Below are positions 45,947-56,129 of a DNA stretch of 64,000 bases, piece by piece (positions within the stretch are counted from its first letter, which is position 1; each line of letters starts with the position of its first letter). This stretch comes from Butyriboletus loyo. Lineage: Eukaryota > Basidiomycota > Agaricomycetes > Boletales > Boletaceae. The DNA lies in the NCBI GenBank assembly GCA_038093515.1, contig JBBPSI010000094.1, forward strand, positions 28,265 through 92,264, given 5' to 3'. The position numbers and the translations under genes are program-made. The notes beneath the pieces were generated by a model that saw only the letters and a list, made by a program, of their open reading frames with translations, was not told the DNA's origin and did no database searches.

Positions 45947-46729
45947 AGGGCTCCCCCTGCATCAGGCGGTGTTTTATTTTCTATATTTGCTGTATCTTTC
46001 CGTGATTTGTGCTTCCCTAGACTGTCTCGATACATAGGCTGTGTACGACGGATGGAAGTGTACCTACCTAACCTGGATTCTGGCCCTATTGCGGGATGTT
46101 CACCGCCAGCCTGAAATGATGCGTCTGCTACATTGGCGTTGAATGAAGCGTTCGTGAGAAAGTGAGCAGCGTACCTGATCTTTGCCGAACTTTTATTTAT
46201 TTATTTTGAAATCGACTTTGTGACTTGAGTCTCAATAGAGACGATATCTTGGGCAGCCGAGTCCGAGTCACTGGCGCTCCGGTTCGGAGTCGCGGACCAC
46301 ACCGTTTCAACACATTTCTTCACGGTCTTGCACTGATGAAGCTCACCTGTTCATATGTTACGATGGATCCACAGACGAGGCTCCACGAGTCGCGGGAGAA
46401 GTTCAAGTCGTTACCCCCAAATGTACTACGAACCTCCCCAAGCAGTGGGGGGTATTTCATTATTTAAATAAAAGGGGGACCTGCGCAACGCTTAACGTGC
46501 AATCTCCAAGAGGGTGCACTATGTTTCGCGAGGAGCATGTGAGACAACATCAATACAAAGAGCAATAAGAACAGGTGGAACGATAGTATAACTTTTGAAG
46601 GAAAACTTGAAAACAGGATGCGATGTTGCATTACGTGATATGTATATGACCCCTTCATGGGGGGTCTTGTTTTGATCAAGTCACCAGCAGTATCTGCTAC
46701 CGATCGCGAAACTTTGTACAAAAACCACC
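45947..46729. other. Intergenic region before eIF2-gamma
   Basis: 783 nt with AT-rich patches (for example around 46195 and 46460). It contains the promoter of the eIF2-gamma gene. Short open frames here have no support. Confidence 0.4.
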
Positions 46730-48556
46730 ATGTCGGACGAAGAAACGCTCCAAAAACGCCACGACGAATCCGACTCGGAAGAGTCTGAAGACGAAGTCGA
46801 GGACGTCCCCAAGGTTGACGTCGATCCATCCACCCTCACACCCTTGTCCCCGGAGGTCATCTCGAAACAGGTACGTCTCGCTCCCTGTTCCCATCCGCGA
46901 ATAATGGCTTGAACGACGCGTACAAAATCACAGGCAACTATCAACTTGGGTAGGTGGACTAGGCTCGTATTCTGGATGACGATGTTGACTAGCGAATGGC
47001 GCTCGTAGGTACGATCGGACATGTCGCACACGGTAAATCGACGGTCGTAAAAGCCATCTCGGGGGTCATGACTGTCCGATTTAAAAACGAGCTCGTACGG
47101 AACATCACTATCAAACTTGGTTACGCTAACGCCAAGGTTCGTCGCCCTTTTTTTTCTACTTCGTCTTCATCGCGCGTTCGTTCTTCATCCCCAGGGTCGC
47201 TGATTGTTACGACTTGGTCCCTGTTAGATTTATAAATGCGAAAACGAAGCATGCCCTCGGCCAGGTTGCTACCGATCATATCGCTCCGACAAAGAGGACA
47301 ACCCGCCTTGCGAACGACCCGGTTGTGGCCATCGCATGAAACTCATTCGACACGTCTCCTTCGTCGACTGTCCAGGACACGACATTCTCATGGCTACCAT
47401 GCTTAACGGCGCTGCCGTCATGGACGCCGCACTGTTACTTATCGCTGGCAACGAAACATGTCCTCAGCCTCAAACATCAGAGCATCTCGCCGCCGTCGAA
47501 ATTATGAAACTAGAGCACATCATCATCCTCCAGAACAAGGTCGACTTGATCAAGGAGACACAGGCACTGGAGCATCAGAAAAGTATCACTGCATTCGTCA
47601 AAGGCATGTCGATCTGTCCCCACAAGACGTTATTTGAGTGACTGATTTATCGCTTCATTAGGCACCGTGGCAGAGTCATCACCAATCGTGCCTATATCCG
47701 CACAGTTGAAGTACAACATCGACGCCGTCAACGAGTATATCGTCAAATGCATCCCCATTCCGCAGCGAGATTTCACCTCTGACCCGCGCCTCATCGTCAT
47801 CCGTTCCTTCGACGTCAACAAACCCGGCTCTGAAGTCGATGAACTGAAAGGAGGCGTCGCCGGTGGCTCTATCCTCACCGGTGTCCTCCACCTCGGCCAA
47901 GAAGTCGAGATTAGACCGGGGATCGTGACCAAGGACAGCGCGGGAAGAAATAGATGTAAACCGATCTTCAGCAAGATCGTCTCGTTGCACGCTGAGAACA
48001 ATCACCTCTCATTTGCCGTTCCCGGTGGACTGATCGGTGTCGGAACCAAGATCGACCCGACGCTCTGCCGTGCAGATCGGCTGGTTGGACAGGTATTAGG
48101 TGCTATCGGGAAGCTTCCAAAGGTGTATACAGGTATGATTTCCCCTTCTTCCCCGTTCCAAAGTCAACCCTTCCGCACGCTTCCTTCCAGAACTCGAAAT
48201 CAGCCTCTTCTTGCTCCGCCGACTCCTTGGCGTCCGGACAGAAGACAAAAAACAGACCAAGGTGTCCAAGCTGACCAAGAACGAGTTGCTACTGATCAAC
48301 ATCGGCTCGACCTCTACGGGCGGACGCGTCCTGAGCGTCAAAGGTGACCTTGCCAAGATCCAGCTAACGTCACCGGCATGTACCGAGGTCGGTGAGAAGG
48401 TTGCGCTATCACGACGGATCGAAAAACATTGGCGGCTTGTGGGTGAGTTCGTGTTTTATTCGCCTTCTTTTCCTCGTGCATGTACGTATGGGTCACTGAT
48501 CTCGTCGGACAGGTTGGGGAAGCGTACAGCGGGGTACGGTATTGGAGCTAGATTGA
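46730..48556 (+). CDS. GCD11: Translation initiation factor eIF2 gamma subunit (Gcd11)
   Basis: GTP-binding subunit that carries initiator Met-tRNA to the 40S ribosome. It starts [19 protein letters not shown] in a good accaccATG context, with an acidic N-terminus. Splicing gives [20 protein letters not shown] (G1 P-loop), then [14 protein letters not shown] and CERPGCGH (the zinc ribbon of the family), [13 protein letters not shown] (G3) and [11 protein letters not shown] (G4). Domains 2 and 3 are present ([18 protein letters not shown] region, [44 protein letters not shown]). The last intron joins HWRLVG to [13 protein letters not shown]. All GTPase motifs are intact. Confidence 0.96.
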
Positions 48557-49269
48557 TGTAGCTGATGTTCCCTCGTCCTTGTCGTGTCCACGACGCCCAC
48601 GCTTTGTTTAATCACGCGTACATGTTGTATCCGTGTAGATTAAACCCTACACTGCACGACTGACGGCCGTCCTGATCATACACGTGTACCGTTCACCGCT
48701 GTGCTGCACGGATGACCCTTTTGAGTCGCGCGAACGGGTGCACTAGACACTCTGGATCGCACCAAAGACGACCGCAGAATACGATGCAGCTATCTACACG
48801 TACGTAGTTCAAACTCTTAACTGAACGGCCGAGAGACATCCGCGCCGATGGCATCATCACCGAGACAGTTCATGACCGGGACAGTCCAAGTATCAAGACG
48901 TACTAGTCGCGATACACAGCTAGGCCCCAGCGCCCGGCAGTGATTGTGATTGTAGCCCGAAAAAGAGAAATACAAATATTGTGGTGTCACGAACTTCATC
49001 GGATCGTTGCAACCTTGCTGGCACGTCGGATCCAACAGAGTGTTCACGGTACCAGAGGTCATGCAGCTTACCTCTAGATCTCTCAAGCTTGACCATCCGT
49101 AACCGCCCGTCGTCATATATTCGTCTTTTATCCAAGTGCTAAAACAGGACATGCAAAAAAAAAAATATACAAGAAACGAAATCAATGCCGACTTGAAACG
49201 CGTGTGCGTACTAAAAAAACTTGTTTCCCTTCCCGAGCGTCCCGACGGTACCCTACCACTGCCATCTCA
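48557..49269. other. Convergent intergenic region, eIF2-gamma / RING-CH gene
   Basis: 713 nt between two converging stop codons, therefore mainly 3' UTRs. Open frames on the minus strand (48817-49185) show no recognisable composition or splice pattern, so I do not call a gene. Confidence 0.4.
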
Positions 49270-51224
49270 TCATACGTGCGCTTGTGGGTCGATGAGGTCG
49301 AGTTCTCGAACGTCCACACCTTCAAACGACCGGTTCCTCACCCTCCGACTCTCTAGCTCCCGTTTGGTAAGATAGAGATGAAGGAGATGTAAACAGTCCT
49401 TGGCCTGACACGCGTCCGTTAGCACAAGCGCGCTCTCACTCACACAAAAAAAAAGTGAAGACGCGGGGCAACATACCATAGTAAATAACCCGAGGCCCAA
49501 CGAGTTTCGCCACCTACAAGAACAAGTACGTCAGTCCCTCCATGGAATAAAAATACAAGGGTGAGCGCACCAAACGGGATCACACTCGGCCCAGGCGTAC
49601 GTCCCCCGCCAAGCCACGCTCAATCCCAACATACCCGCCACCCCAAGTTTCTTCACCAACCCCATCTCCGCCAGTGTCCTCCCCCCAAACATCGCACGCG
49701 GACTAAGCATGTCACTGAGGCCCGTCCCGAGCGGTGCGCCTGTCCCAGTCGTCAGGCCTAGTGGCCCGATACGTCCCGCTGCCCGCAAAGGTGGACGCAC
49801 AGCGAGGAACTTGCGCAACAGCACCGAATGCGTGGATAACCAGAAGAGCAACGAGCCCATCATAGACGATATACGAGGAATGATCAACGCTCCACCAATC
49901 AACCGGCCAAGTGACGTGCCTGAGACACGAATCGTATTCTCGGCTGCAACTGCCGCATCCCCGGCGCCATCGTCGTCGTTCGGATCGTTGTCATTGGGGC
50001 CATCCCCGTTGTTGCCTTGCCTGGGACCACGGTTCGCCCGCCCGCCCGGGAGGGCTCCCGGAGGGGCAGGTTCATCTTCCTCATCAAGATGCGCATTCAC
50101 TCGGATCCTCAAAAACGGTTCATCCTCGGCTATGGCGCCTATCAAAACCTGCTGCATATCGCGTTCTCCTCTCTGTCCTTGACCATGCTCTCCGCCACCA
50201 GTCGTTGAATCAAGCACCCACTTCGAAAACGGCGAGAACAGCCGTTTGTAGCCCTCCCGAACGATCGGAAAGATGAACAGGCCGAGAATGAAGGGGGGTG
50301 GTGGCCAATGCGGGAGGAGAGGGAACAAGTCTTTCCCAGACTGCCCGGTGGGCGAAGAGTTGCCGGCACTCAACGCGGTCCCAATCCTATCCAAACCATC
50401 CCTCGTCACTGGCGCACTCGTCGGCCATGCAAGCAATAATGGAATGAGTGGGGTGACATTGGATTTGAGGGGGAGTCGGGAGAAGATGAGGGCGAGAGGG
50501 ATCAGAGGGAGGTTGATAAAACTGTGCCAGGGCCAGTTGGATGGATCATCCGTCAGGAGAATGTCAAACATTCTGGTCATAGCCGGCGTCAGAGTGGCCG
50601 CCAGAAATGAAACGGAAAATGTAGCACTCACTCTGTTCCAAGGAATTCACGAACGGCATACGCCCCGTATGCAGTGCTTAGTATATATAGCCCTGAGTGA
50701 GAAACGTTGATACGGGTGACACCCCGAGATCGGACTGGACCACGCACCGGTGCCAAGACTGATGACGACGACGGTCAAGCTCCCCACGCTGACGACTCTC
50801 CCGATAATGGACAATGCCTTGTTGCCCATATTCAACCAACGGAGCAACCGCGGATTGGAGCTCGTCAATTCGTAGGCGATACCGCACTGGGGGCATTTGA
50901 GAGCATTGGAAGCGCGCGAACGGGTGGACTGGGAGGACTGGATCCAGCGAAGCAAACAAGATTCGTGGGCTATCAGTGTGCAGGTGCATGGATGCGTCCA
51001 TGCGCGAGGAGGTGTCCCTAGGGCTGTGAATGATGATGATGTTGGTGAGCTGACGTGGTACAATATAACCTCAAATGATGTACCGTCGTACCGCTCTTCC
51101 TCTCGACAAATGTAGCAGAGCTTGACCTGGTCATCGAGTCAATCAACATATGCCATGCGTTGTACTCGCAAGGTTCGCATACCTTGAGGTCGTCAATGGT
51201 TGGCACTCGCCGTGTAGGCTGCAT
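49270..51224 (-). CDS. RING-CH (RINGv, MARCH-type) membrane E3 ubiquitin ligase
   Basis: The start at 51224 gives MQPTRRVPTIDDLK, then after an intron VKLCYICREEERYDA and, after the next, HPCTCTLIAHESCLLRWIQS with ALKCPQCGIAYEL. Together these make the C4HC3 RING-CH finger. Hydrophobic helices follow (IGRVVSVGSLTVVVISLGTG, FSVSFLAATLTPAM, WPWHSFINLPLIPLALIFS, PPPFILGLFIFPIV), then an acidic, Gly/Asn-rich loop (NNGDGPNDNDPNDDDGAGD) and more hydrophobic segments. The C-terminus is completed by two small exons: WRNSLGLGLFTM, then AKDCLHLLHLYLTKRELE. It resembles MARCH5-like ligases in layout. Substrates and the membrane it sits in are not evident. Confidence 0.88.
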
Positions 51225-51461
51225 GATGGTGTTGGAGAACAAGGTGGAATGTACGAGTCATATTTGTTCACAATTAGACCAAGCGGTGCCCCCGCAGTGT
51301 CACTAGGCTCAGTGGTCTCATGGCATTCAGGGAGAAGGTATGTACTACGCGATAGACATGACGACAAAACTCGCAGGACAAGAAAGTGAAACCTTTCATA
51401 CGAACGACTCTGAATACTAACCGACATCATCCGTCACCAGGATGGGCTTCACGTCCAAGGC

Positions 51462-52574
51462 TCAATGATCATAAGGAGGGGTCTGAGCGGGAGCCCTGTC
51501 CCTTTCTCGATCATCGAGATCTCTTTTGACGTCCTCCATTGGAGGGGTCCTCGCACCCCTGTCTTTCTCGTCGCTTCTCCTCCTGTCAACTGGACCTGGT
51601 GAAGGGCTCCGCCTCCTGTCGGGAGACCTGCTGCGTCTCCTTCTGTCCCTCACATCCCTGGTTTCACGATCTCTATCTGGCAAGTCCTTTTCCCTGTCGA
51701 CGCCGTTGCTACGGTAATCGCGTTCCTCACGAGGCTCGGGACGACGACGAGGGCTACGAGAACGGTCGCGTCCACCGCCAGAACGGTAGGGAGGGGGAGA
51801 ACGTCTATCATAACGCCACACTGAAGAGGGTGGATTTTTGGCCCACTGGAATGAGGTGAGAAAAGAGGAAGACAGACTGTCAAGGTAAACTACTGACCTG
51901 GATACTCAACCGCGAACCTTCGAAGTATCTTCCGTGCCTTCGTGACGTAGTCAGGTGAGCAAGTGAGGAGGGATCAAGCAAGGAGCTTACATATCGTAGT
52001 AAGCGTCCTCGGCGTCGCGTTGACTGCGAAACTCGACGAATGCATAGCTACGAGACGCGATATTGAGCGATTGTTCGAAGACGGTTTGTGAGACTCGAAA
52101 GAGCGATAAATCGGGACGAAACGATGAAACGGAATCCGTAGCCGAAGACACGTTTTCTCCGCGTAACTCGCAAGTATCGCGAATGGTGAGGCAGCGAACG
52201 ACGACGACGAACCCGCGAGATAAGGATCGGTATCGACGAATTCACATTCTCAGAGTCAGGTCTCGCTCGCGTTCGTATCGTGTTGTGACGGCGGAGGCAC
52301 CGCGAGGCCTCGTCCGTGGAACGCACGCGTCGACTGGATAGGGCAGAGGGCTCAAACGAATTGTGGGAAACACTTACGGATTAGAACTGGCGTGCGGATT
52401 GCGTGGTGCCGGCACGTCGCATCGTACAAGAGGACCATAGCTGTCGAGCAAGAACGACTGCATGAAATTTTATGGGAAAAAAGTGGTAAACTGTACATAC
52501 CGCTCGAACTCAAAGGCAAGGTCGCGCGCGCGCGTGGACGGATGGAAACCACTAACGAATAAAATGCGCGGCAT
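51462..52574 (-). CDS. SR-type splicing factor with one RRM and an RS tail
   Basis: The start ATG (52574-52572) opens MPRILFVSGFHPSTRARDLA, RRM strand one with RNP2. After introns it reads FEFERYGPLVRCDVPAPR, then YAFVEFRSQRDAEDAYYDMH (RNP1 is YAFVEF) and GRYFEGSRLSIQWAKNPPSS, completing the RRM. The tail is rich in Arg-Ser, Arg-Asp and Ser-Pro (SRSPRRRPEPREERD, RRRSRSPDRRRSPSPGP), the target of SR kinases. One intron, about 52053-52357, is roughly 300 nt, far longer than the others here. Such long introns in SR genes are often sites of regulated splicing. The likely role is splice-site selection or mRNA export. Confidence 0.9.
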
Positions 52575-52673
52575 TTCTAGCCCTTTTTTCCGAGCTTTTT
52601 CTCTTGGTGTTTGTGGGCGTGGAGAATGTGGTTGAGAGCAAAGAACGCCGACTGCGAAAACAGCGGAGCATGA
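52575..52673. promoter_or_regulatory. 99-nt divergent promoter, SR factor / PPR-like protein
   Basis: Two start codons face away from each other with only 99 nt between them, so the transcripts share a compact bidirectional promoter or overlap at their leaders. No TATA box is evident. Confidence 0.55.
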
Positions 52674-55600
52674 ATGCCGTCTTTGCTTGACCGTGTTGTC
52701 GTTGTGGCGCTAAAACGCGTCCTGACCCTCTCGCCGTCGTCCCGCCGTCGTTGCGCGCTGCACACCACAGTGACGGGCACTGTATGTCTCTCTTTCCGTC
52801 GTTATATGCCAACTGACACCACCACAGCTATGCAGAGTCTTTCTCGTCCGACACGTCAATGTCCTCGTATCCAGCTTGTCGTTGTCCACAGTCGACGCAT
52901 CTCGTCGCTGCTCACTGTCGCGCCCCTCGAACAGCGCACCCTCGGTTTCTCCAAATTTGCCCACAGGGTCACGAAGGAACCCACATGGGAGCTCGTTCAC
53001 CTTCTCCGTCATGCTAACCCGCATGATCCGGCCTTGCGAGGTGCCCTCCTGCGCTGTGGGATATCATCCGATGAGTGGTTGCGGTGGTCGCCCATTGTGT
53101 ACTCTCCTACTTTTGAACGCGCTCTCGACCTTCTGCAGCAAACCCATGCTGACTATGCCCCTCGCCGTACGCCATCCTGGGTCGTCCTTGCTCTCGCTTC
53201 GCACAAAATCAGATCTCCCAGTGATGCTCATTCAGCCTTGTATGACCTTGCTCTCCCTCTCACATCTCTCCCCCCTCCTTGTCCGCCTATAAACAAGGTT
53301 CACGCCTTCCCTCTGTTCATCATCACAACCCACTCCCTCGCTTATTTCTCACTCGTATCTCTCCTTCGTCCACTAACGTCACACCTCATCGGCCTTGCTC
53401 CACACTCGCATACATACGGATCATTTCACTTCAACACGCTCCTTCAGGCCATATCTCTCTTTGATAGATCTCGAGTGGCCGCCGACGTCGCTGTCGACGT
53501 TTTGAAAGAGTTGACAAATAGAGGTTTGACCCTCTGGCCAAACACCGAAAGGGTACTGATCAGGGACAATTTCCGTTCGCCGCAGTTGTTGGATTATTTT
53601 CGCCGCCGCGGTTCCTGCCCTCCTGGGCAAGCCGAGAAACGGGAAAAGTCGGAAGCATGGCTGAGAGCATATGCATCGTTAGGGAGGGTGCAATCAAGCG
53701 CGTATTACCTCCACGCCATCAGGAAACAGTGTCTAGAAAGTGGCATCACCCCGCCCTATACTACTGAGGACAGCCTGATTAATAGCGACGCGGGTGACGA
53801 ACACGTTCAAGGAACAGCTCACAAGGCCAATACCCACTACCTCCGTGCCATGCGAGATGACCGTCAGTCCGCTTTCCGATACTTCCACCATCTGCTCAAG
53901 CTCGATCTCACCAAATCTCGCCAGTCTCCCCCTCCTTCTCTGTCTACCCTCCCTGATGCAGCCAATAAGTCAAACATAGATATCTACGATTGGACCACAG
54001 CTCTCTATGCTGGCGTTCATGACCGCGCACTCTCTACCAGCTCCTTGCTCGAGCTATTCAAGGCAACAAAGGAAGGAACCAATGCATACAAACCAACTAG
54101 GGCCACTTATACGGTGGTCATACAAGGCTTGCTGTGGAGGAACGCTCTGGTAGACGCACAGAAGCTATGGGACGAGTTCGTCGGAGAGGTGATCAGCGCA
54201 CGGGGTAAGGGTAGCGAGGAAAATGAAATGAGGATAGATAGAAAGGCGCTCTGTGTGGGTATCGACGTGCTCGTTCAGAGCCGACGTACTGAGGAGGCCT
54301 TGTATCTACTCGACGAGGCCGTCAAGAGGGACATTGAAGAGGTTACAGCCTCACCCATAGACGCGGCACTCGCGACCCCAGGCTCTCCAACACCAAACAC
54401 ATATTCTGGATCCAAGCCCATCCGAGCCTCAACCTCCCCCTACCTCAAAGTTCATCCGATCCATGTTCTCTTTACCGCCCTTCTTCGCATCCGCCGTCCA
54501 GATGCGATCTTCTACATCTGGACACACCTGACATCTTTGTATTTTGTCCCCCCCACTAACTTGATGCTTCGTATATTGCTCAAGGCAGCGATCCAGGCTT
54601 CAAAGATAGACGGAGAGAGCTTGAAGGGAACTATGAGTTGGTACATCGCTGACAACAGACTATTCAGAAAGGAAGGCGGACCCATCGCCCCGATGATGAC
54701 CCCATACAGGACTACAGAACTCTCAGAAAACCGGGACTGTGAGACTGGGAGCGACACGTCTGCTTTCGATCTTAACCACGAGGGCACAGAGCAGAGCAAC
54801 GTAGAGACTAGAGTCAATGACTCTCCCCCGTCCCACGAAACACTCGCTGCTCGCCTCCACACCCTACTGCAAACGCCAACTCCCCCGTCCGTTGTAGGCA
54901 TTTGGGCAAACCGTCGCTCGACGGAAGTCGCAAGGTCCATATTTAGGGGAATGATCTTTGGGAATTGGCCAGCACTGCGAGGTGCAGCCGGACCTTTCGG
55001 AGGCGGGGTGACGAGTGCGCGGGCCAAGGGCGGCGAGAGCATTCTTCAAGAACTAGCCAGGGTCTTTGCAGGCCGTCCGAACCGCTTCCTCCCCCCTCAT
55101 CCGACGCTCCTCGGTACGGAGCGACCAACGATGGCGCGACCTGATGTTGGCGACGAACGGATGGGTCCTCCACTCCCGACGGTGATGCCCTCGGAGAGCA
55201 CGTTCGCTGCGTACATTTCCCTCCTCGGGCTTTCGTCACGCGCGGACGAGATTCCGGAGGTGCTCGTATGGATGCGGGCACTGAGTGTGGTGCCAAAGAC
55301 AGAGACGCTCGCGATTGCGCTCGTGTTTTGGATGGAGGTTGGGTTGCGGGGCCCAGTGTTTGAGGATGGATGGGTGGGATGGGGGCGCGGAACGGGATCG
55401 AAGAGTCCGATGACGATACTGACGAATGCGAAGGCGGGCGGGAGCACGAGCGCACGCATTGCGGATGAGGAGGCAAGGTCGATCGAAGATGCAGACCCAC
55501 CTCCGAGAACGGAGTATGGTGCCTTGCGCGCATGGATTCGCGAATGGATAGGCGAGAAGGCACCGATGGAGGAGGACATTCATGCGGGCATCAAGAGGGT

Positions 55601-55706
55601 CAGGGAGATGAGGGACAGTCGGTTTGGGAAGCGTGGTGGGCATATGGTCGTCAAAGACACGAAACAGAAGGAAGATGGACATCAGTCAAGGGCTGTAATG
55701 TTGTGA
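52674..55706 (+). CDS. PPR-like mitochondrial protein (1,010 aa), intronless
   Basis: One open frame of 1,010 codons. The N-terminus is Arg-rich and nearly free of acidic residues (VVVVALKRVLTLSPSSRRRC), as in a mitochondrial presequence. Helical hairpin repeats of PPR type can be picked out: TRATYTVVIQGLLWRNALVD with AQKLWDEFVGEV (about 475-505), CVGIDVLVQSRRTEEALYLL (about 525-550), VLFTALLRIRRPDAIFYIWT (about 600) and STFAAYISLLGLSSRADEIP (about 845). Such proteins bind organellar RNA and act in mitochondrial RNA processing or translation. An in-frame second ATG at about 52830 could be the true start. The specific RNA target is unknown. Confidence 0.72.
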   Translation: MPSLLDRVVVVALKRVLTLSPSSRRRCALHTTVTGTVCLSFRRYMPTDTTTAMQSLSRPTRQCPRIQLVVVHSRRISSLLTVAPLEQRTLGFSKFAHRVTKEPTWELVHLLRHANPHDPALRGALLRCGISSDEWLRWSPIVYSPTFERALDLLQQTHADYAPRRTPSWVVLALASHKIRSPSDAHSALYDLALPLTSLPPPCPPINKVHAFPLFIITTHSLAYFSLVSLLRPLTSHLIGLAPHSHTYGSFHFNTLLQAISLFDRSRVAADVAVDVLKELTNRGLTLWPNTERVLIRDNFRSPQLLDYFRRRGSCPPGQAEKREKSEAWLRAYASLGRVQSSAYYLHAIRKQCLESGITPPYTTEDSLINSDAGDEHVQGTAHKANTHYLRAMRDDRQSAFRYFHHLLKLDLTKSRQSPPPSLSTLPDAANKSNIDIYDWTTALYAGVHDRALSTSSLLELFKATKEGTNAYKPTRATYTVVIQGLLWRNALVDAQKLWDEFVGEVISARGKGSEENEMRIDRKALCVGIDVLVQSRRTEEALYLLDEAVKRDIEEVTASPIDAALATPGSPTPNTYSGSKPIRASTSPYLKVHPIHVLFTALLRIRRPDAIFYIWTHLTSLYFVPPTNLMLRILLKAAIQASKIDGESLKGTMSWYIADNRLFRKEGGPIAPMMTPYRTTELSENRDCETGSDTSAFDLNHEGTEQSNVETRVNDSPPSHETLAARLHTLLQTPTPPSVVGIWANRRSTEVARSIFRGMIFGNWPALRGAAGPFGGGVTSARAKGGESILQELARVFAGRPNRFLPPHPTLLGTERPTMARPDVGDERMGPPLPTVMPSESTFAAYISLLGLSSRADEIPEVLVWMRALSVVPKTETLAIALVFWMEVGLRGPVFEDGWVGWGRGTGSKSPMTILTNAKAGGSTSARIADEEARSIEDADPPPRTEYGALRAWIREWIGEKAPMEEDIHAGIKRVREMRDSRFGKRGGHMVVKDTKQKEDGHQSRAVML

Positions 55707-56129
55707 TGGACCGATAATGTGATGGACCGAGTGTTGAAATTGCACCCGCGGAGGTATGAAAGTTACTGCGCCACTCCCATCTAGGATACAGCATGGGGAT
55801 CCTTATCTCCACAGCGAGCCTGATTTACTTGTGCGACGTCTCATAGGATCCACATCATTTGGATCATAAATCCTGATCAAGATTCATACAGTCAAGCATT
55901 CCAGGACGTCTTGGACACTCTGCGGTCGCGGATACCTCCAAGCTGGTGGGTACCTGCTCCGTCCTCGTCGTAGAAGCTGAGTTCTCCGTCGAGTAGACAC
56001 GTGAATACCCTCGCTCGACGCTCGACGAGTTGGACTTGTTCTTGGCCGCTCGAAGCCACGCACTCGAGCTTGTCTTCACCCCTGCCACTCCCCCTACTAT
56101 CACCCACACTCGAAACCAACCCACTACCG
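55707..56129. other. Intergenic region before the SET-domain gene
   Basis: 423 nt with no gene that I can support. It holds the 3' end of the PPR transcript and the promoter of the E(z)-like gene. Confidence 0.4.

Noticed and set aside
46225..46467. Short open frame upstream of eIF2-gamma
   Set aside because: No coding evidence; more likely promoter or leader.
48817..49185. Cys-containing open frame on the minus strand
   Set aside because: It lies between two convergent stop codons, begins in an A-rich tract, and no family is recognisable.
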